DNA of 5,344 nt. Source: Streptococcus oralis (lineage in GTDB: Bacteria; Bacillota; Bacilli; Lactobacillales; Streptococcaceae). Shown here one piece after another: positions 4,167-5,344 of the stretch. How positions within the stretch are numbered: position 1 is the stretch's first letter; every line of letters starts with the position of its first letter. Position numbers and translations under genes: made by a program. The notes under the pieces are model-generated. The model saw only the letters and a list, made by a program, of their open reading frames with translations, had not been told where the DNA came from and made no database searches. The stretch lies in contig CAJPKC010000106.1 in NCBI GenBank assembly GCA_905370255.1, positions 1 to 5,344 on the forward strand, in the 5' to 3' direction.

Positions 4167-5344
4167 ATGAAACAAGCAAATCATGTTTTTGAAAAAGTGA
4201 CAAAATACGCCATTCGTAAATTGTCAGTTGGTGTCGGGCCAGTTGCTATCGGAACATTCTTGTTAGCAGGTGGTCTTTTCGTGTCTAAGCCAGTTTCGGC
4301 GGATCAGGTTACTACGGATGCTTCGGTACATATGGCCTATGTTACTGAAAATGAATTGACAGCTGAAGAGCAGAAGCAAGTGATTCATGCTATTCCAAAG
4401 GAATATCAAAATGATGATACTTTTTATCTGGTCTATAAACGTAAGGGAGACAGTCAAGCTACTCTTCCTCAAACAGGTAGTTCTGACTGGGCCACAACAG
4501 GTTTAGGGCTGACAACAGCAACTTTGGCTGTGCTCCTATTTTCAAAAAAACACCGCAAAAAGATTATTGGATTGGTCTTGATTGGAGCAGCAGGGCAAAG
4601 CTTACTTGTCCCTCTTGAGGTTCTTGCTTTGCAAAATAAGGAGTTGCAGGCCTATAATCAAACTCTTGCGGTTTCAAATAAAGAAGATTTGGCTAAGGGT
4701 GTTATTGCCATTGATGGTTATGAGTATGTTGGTTATCTGCGTTACTCTGCTAAGCCGGAGCTTGAACAACCTTTGGAGAATACTTTGCAAGGGCTTGAGT
4801 CTTCAATAAAAGAAGATAATACAGTTAGTCAGGGGATAGCTGATAGGGATAGTAAGGGAATCAGTTGGAAAAAAGGAACACAGGAGCCAGGTCATGAAGG
4901 CGAGGCAGCTGTTCAACCTGCTAACCCAGAGTACACTGGACCAATTAGCGCTAAAGGTACGCAAGAATCAGGTCATGAAGGCGAGGCAGCTGTTCAACCC
5001 GCAAATCCAGAGTACACTGGACCAATTAGCGCTAAGGGTACGCAAGAAACAGGTCACGAAGGCGAAGCGTTGGTTCAACCTGCAAATCCAGAGTACACTG
5101 GACCGATTAGTGCCAATGGTACCCAAGAGGTCGGTCATGAAGGCGAAGCGTTGGTTCAACCTGCAAATCCAGAGTACACTGGACCGATTAGTGCCAATGG
5201 AACACAAGAAGTAGGTCATGAGGGTGAAGCTTTGGTTCAACCTGTTGCCCCTGAATATACCGGTCCAATCAGTGCCAATGGTACTCAAGAAGTTGGTCAC
5301 GAAGGCGAAGCAGCTGTTCAACCTGTCGCTCCAGAGTACACCGG
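4167..5344 (+). CDS. iga: IgA1-specific zinc metalloprotease (M26, Iga/ZmpA-type), N-terminal part
   Basis: The frame encodes 392 complete residues and is still open at the window end. A YSIRK-type signal peptide variant (YAIRKLSVG, residues 14-22) leads to a likely cleavage after VSA45. A short exposed segment (YVTENELTAEEQKQVIHAIP) strongly resembles the start of pneumococcal IgA1 protease. LPQTG follows at 100-104, then a hydrophobic helix (about 109-125), a basic stretch KKHRKK (127-132) and a second hydrophobic segment (about 133-150). An N-terminal LPXTG with two membrane passes is a known hallmark of streptococcal M26 proteases. A region with GYEYVGYLRYS precedes a 27-residue tandem repeat array from residue 237. 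The catalytic HEXXH domain and any G5 domain lie beyond the window. These enzymes cut the hinge of human IgA1 at the cell surface. ZmpB-like paralogues are the main alternative, but the segment before LPQTG fits Iga better. Confidence 0.82.
   Translation, partial: MKQANHVFEKVTKYAIRKLSVGVGPVAIGTFLLAGGLFVSKPVSADQVTTDASVHMAYVTENELTAEEQKQVIHAIPKEYQNDDTFYLVYKRKGDSQATLPQTGSSDWATTGLGLTTATLAVLLFSKKHRKKIIGLVLIGAAGQSLLVPLEVLALQNKELQAYNQTLAVSNKEDLAKGVIAIDGYEYVGYLRYSAKPELEQPLENTLQGLESSIKEDNTVSQGIADRDSKGISWKKGTQEPGHEGEAAVQPANPEYTGPISAKGTQESGHEGEAAVQPANPEYTGPISAKGTQETGHEGEALVQPANPEYTGPISANGTQEVGHEGEALVQPANPEYTGPISANGTQEVGHEGEALVQPVAPEYTGPISANGTQEVGHEGEAAVQPVAPEYT
4464..4617 (+). other. N-terminal LPQTG and paired membrane segments
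   Basis: LPQTG is encoded at 4464-4478. It is followed by a hydrophobic stretch, a Lys/Arg/His cluster and a second hydrophobic stretch ending near LLVPLEVLA. Sorting signals normally sit at the C-terminus; in M26 proteases this N-terminal copy is thought to tether the enzyme while leaving the catalytic domain outside. Confidence 0.85.
4875..5344 (+). repeat. 81-bp (27-residue) tandem repeat array in the protease gene
   Basis: Units start at 4875, 4956, 5037, 5118, 5199 and 5280; the last is cut by the window end. The unit consensus begins GTQE-x-GHEGEA(A/L)VQP, then (AN/VA)PEYTGPISA(K/N). Each unit has no length change, so the array keeps frame. The second halves of units 3 and 4 are identical at the base level, indicating recent copying. 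Position 5 varies (P, S, T, V). Confidence 0.95.

Noticed and set aside
4582..4809. A 75-codon + strand frame overlapping the protease gene
   Set aside because: It lies inside the membrane-anchor coding region in the wrong phase and has no family resemblance.
4894..5321. Open frames in another + phase and on the - strand across the 81-bp repeats
   Set aside because: Because the repeat length is a multiple of three, every frame without a stop in one unit stays open through all units. They are shadows of the protease frame.
4875..5344. Regular repeats that might be taken for a CRISPR array
   Set aside because: The units are directly adjacent with no unique spacers, keep the reading frame and encode a clear 27-residue protein repeat.

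Overview
The window looks like chromosomal DNA of a mitis-group Streptococcus (S. mitis, S. oralis, S. infantis or a close relative). The reasons are two sortase-anchored surface proteins of streptococcal type, insertion-sequence remnants of families common in these species (ISL3, IS110 and probably IS200), low-GC non-coding DNA, and the start of a gene that closely resembles streptococcal IgA1 proteases.

Layout, all on the + strand. Bases 1-1461 are the 3' end of a large LPXTG adhesin-like protein. Its visible part is a chain of two kinds of bacterial Ig-like repeat in the order A-A-B-B-A, followed by a linker, LPETG, a membrane helix and a basic tail. A strong rho-independent terminator follows (1515-1547). 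Bases about 1551-3256 are a mosaic of dead insertion sequences. They begin with what looks like the left end of an IS200-type element: an imperfect palindrome, a strong Shine-Dalgarno and a few codons. This runs in frame into the C-terminal half of an ISL3-family transposase. The ISL3 gene is broken a few codons before its end by the 3' half of an IS110-family transposase gene plus about 200 bp of its flank. The missing ISL3 C-terminus, its stop codon and its terminal inverted repeat then reappear at 3182-3256.

Bases 3257-4166 are AT-rich and hold no convincing protein gene. They do contain several perfect or near-perfect hairpins, an alternative-pairing arrangement just upstream of a strong bidirectional terminator (3754-3786), and a good sigma-70-type promoter (4030-4058). 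From 4167 to the window end runs the 5' part of an IgA1-protease (M26, ZmpA/Iga-type) gene. It has a variant YSIRK signal peptide, an unusual N-terminal LPQTG with two membrane segments, and a tandem 27-residue repeat array that continues past the window.

The two intact genes are both cell-surface, host-interaction proteins. The IS mosaic between them shows repeated insertion and deletion in the gap. No new defence or mobile system is evident. The least explained parts are the structured non-coding stretch upstream of the protease gene and the chimeric IS200/ISL3 reading frame.
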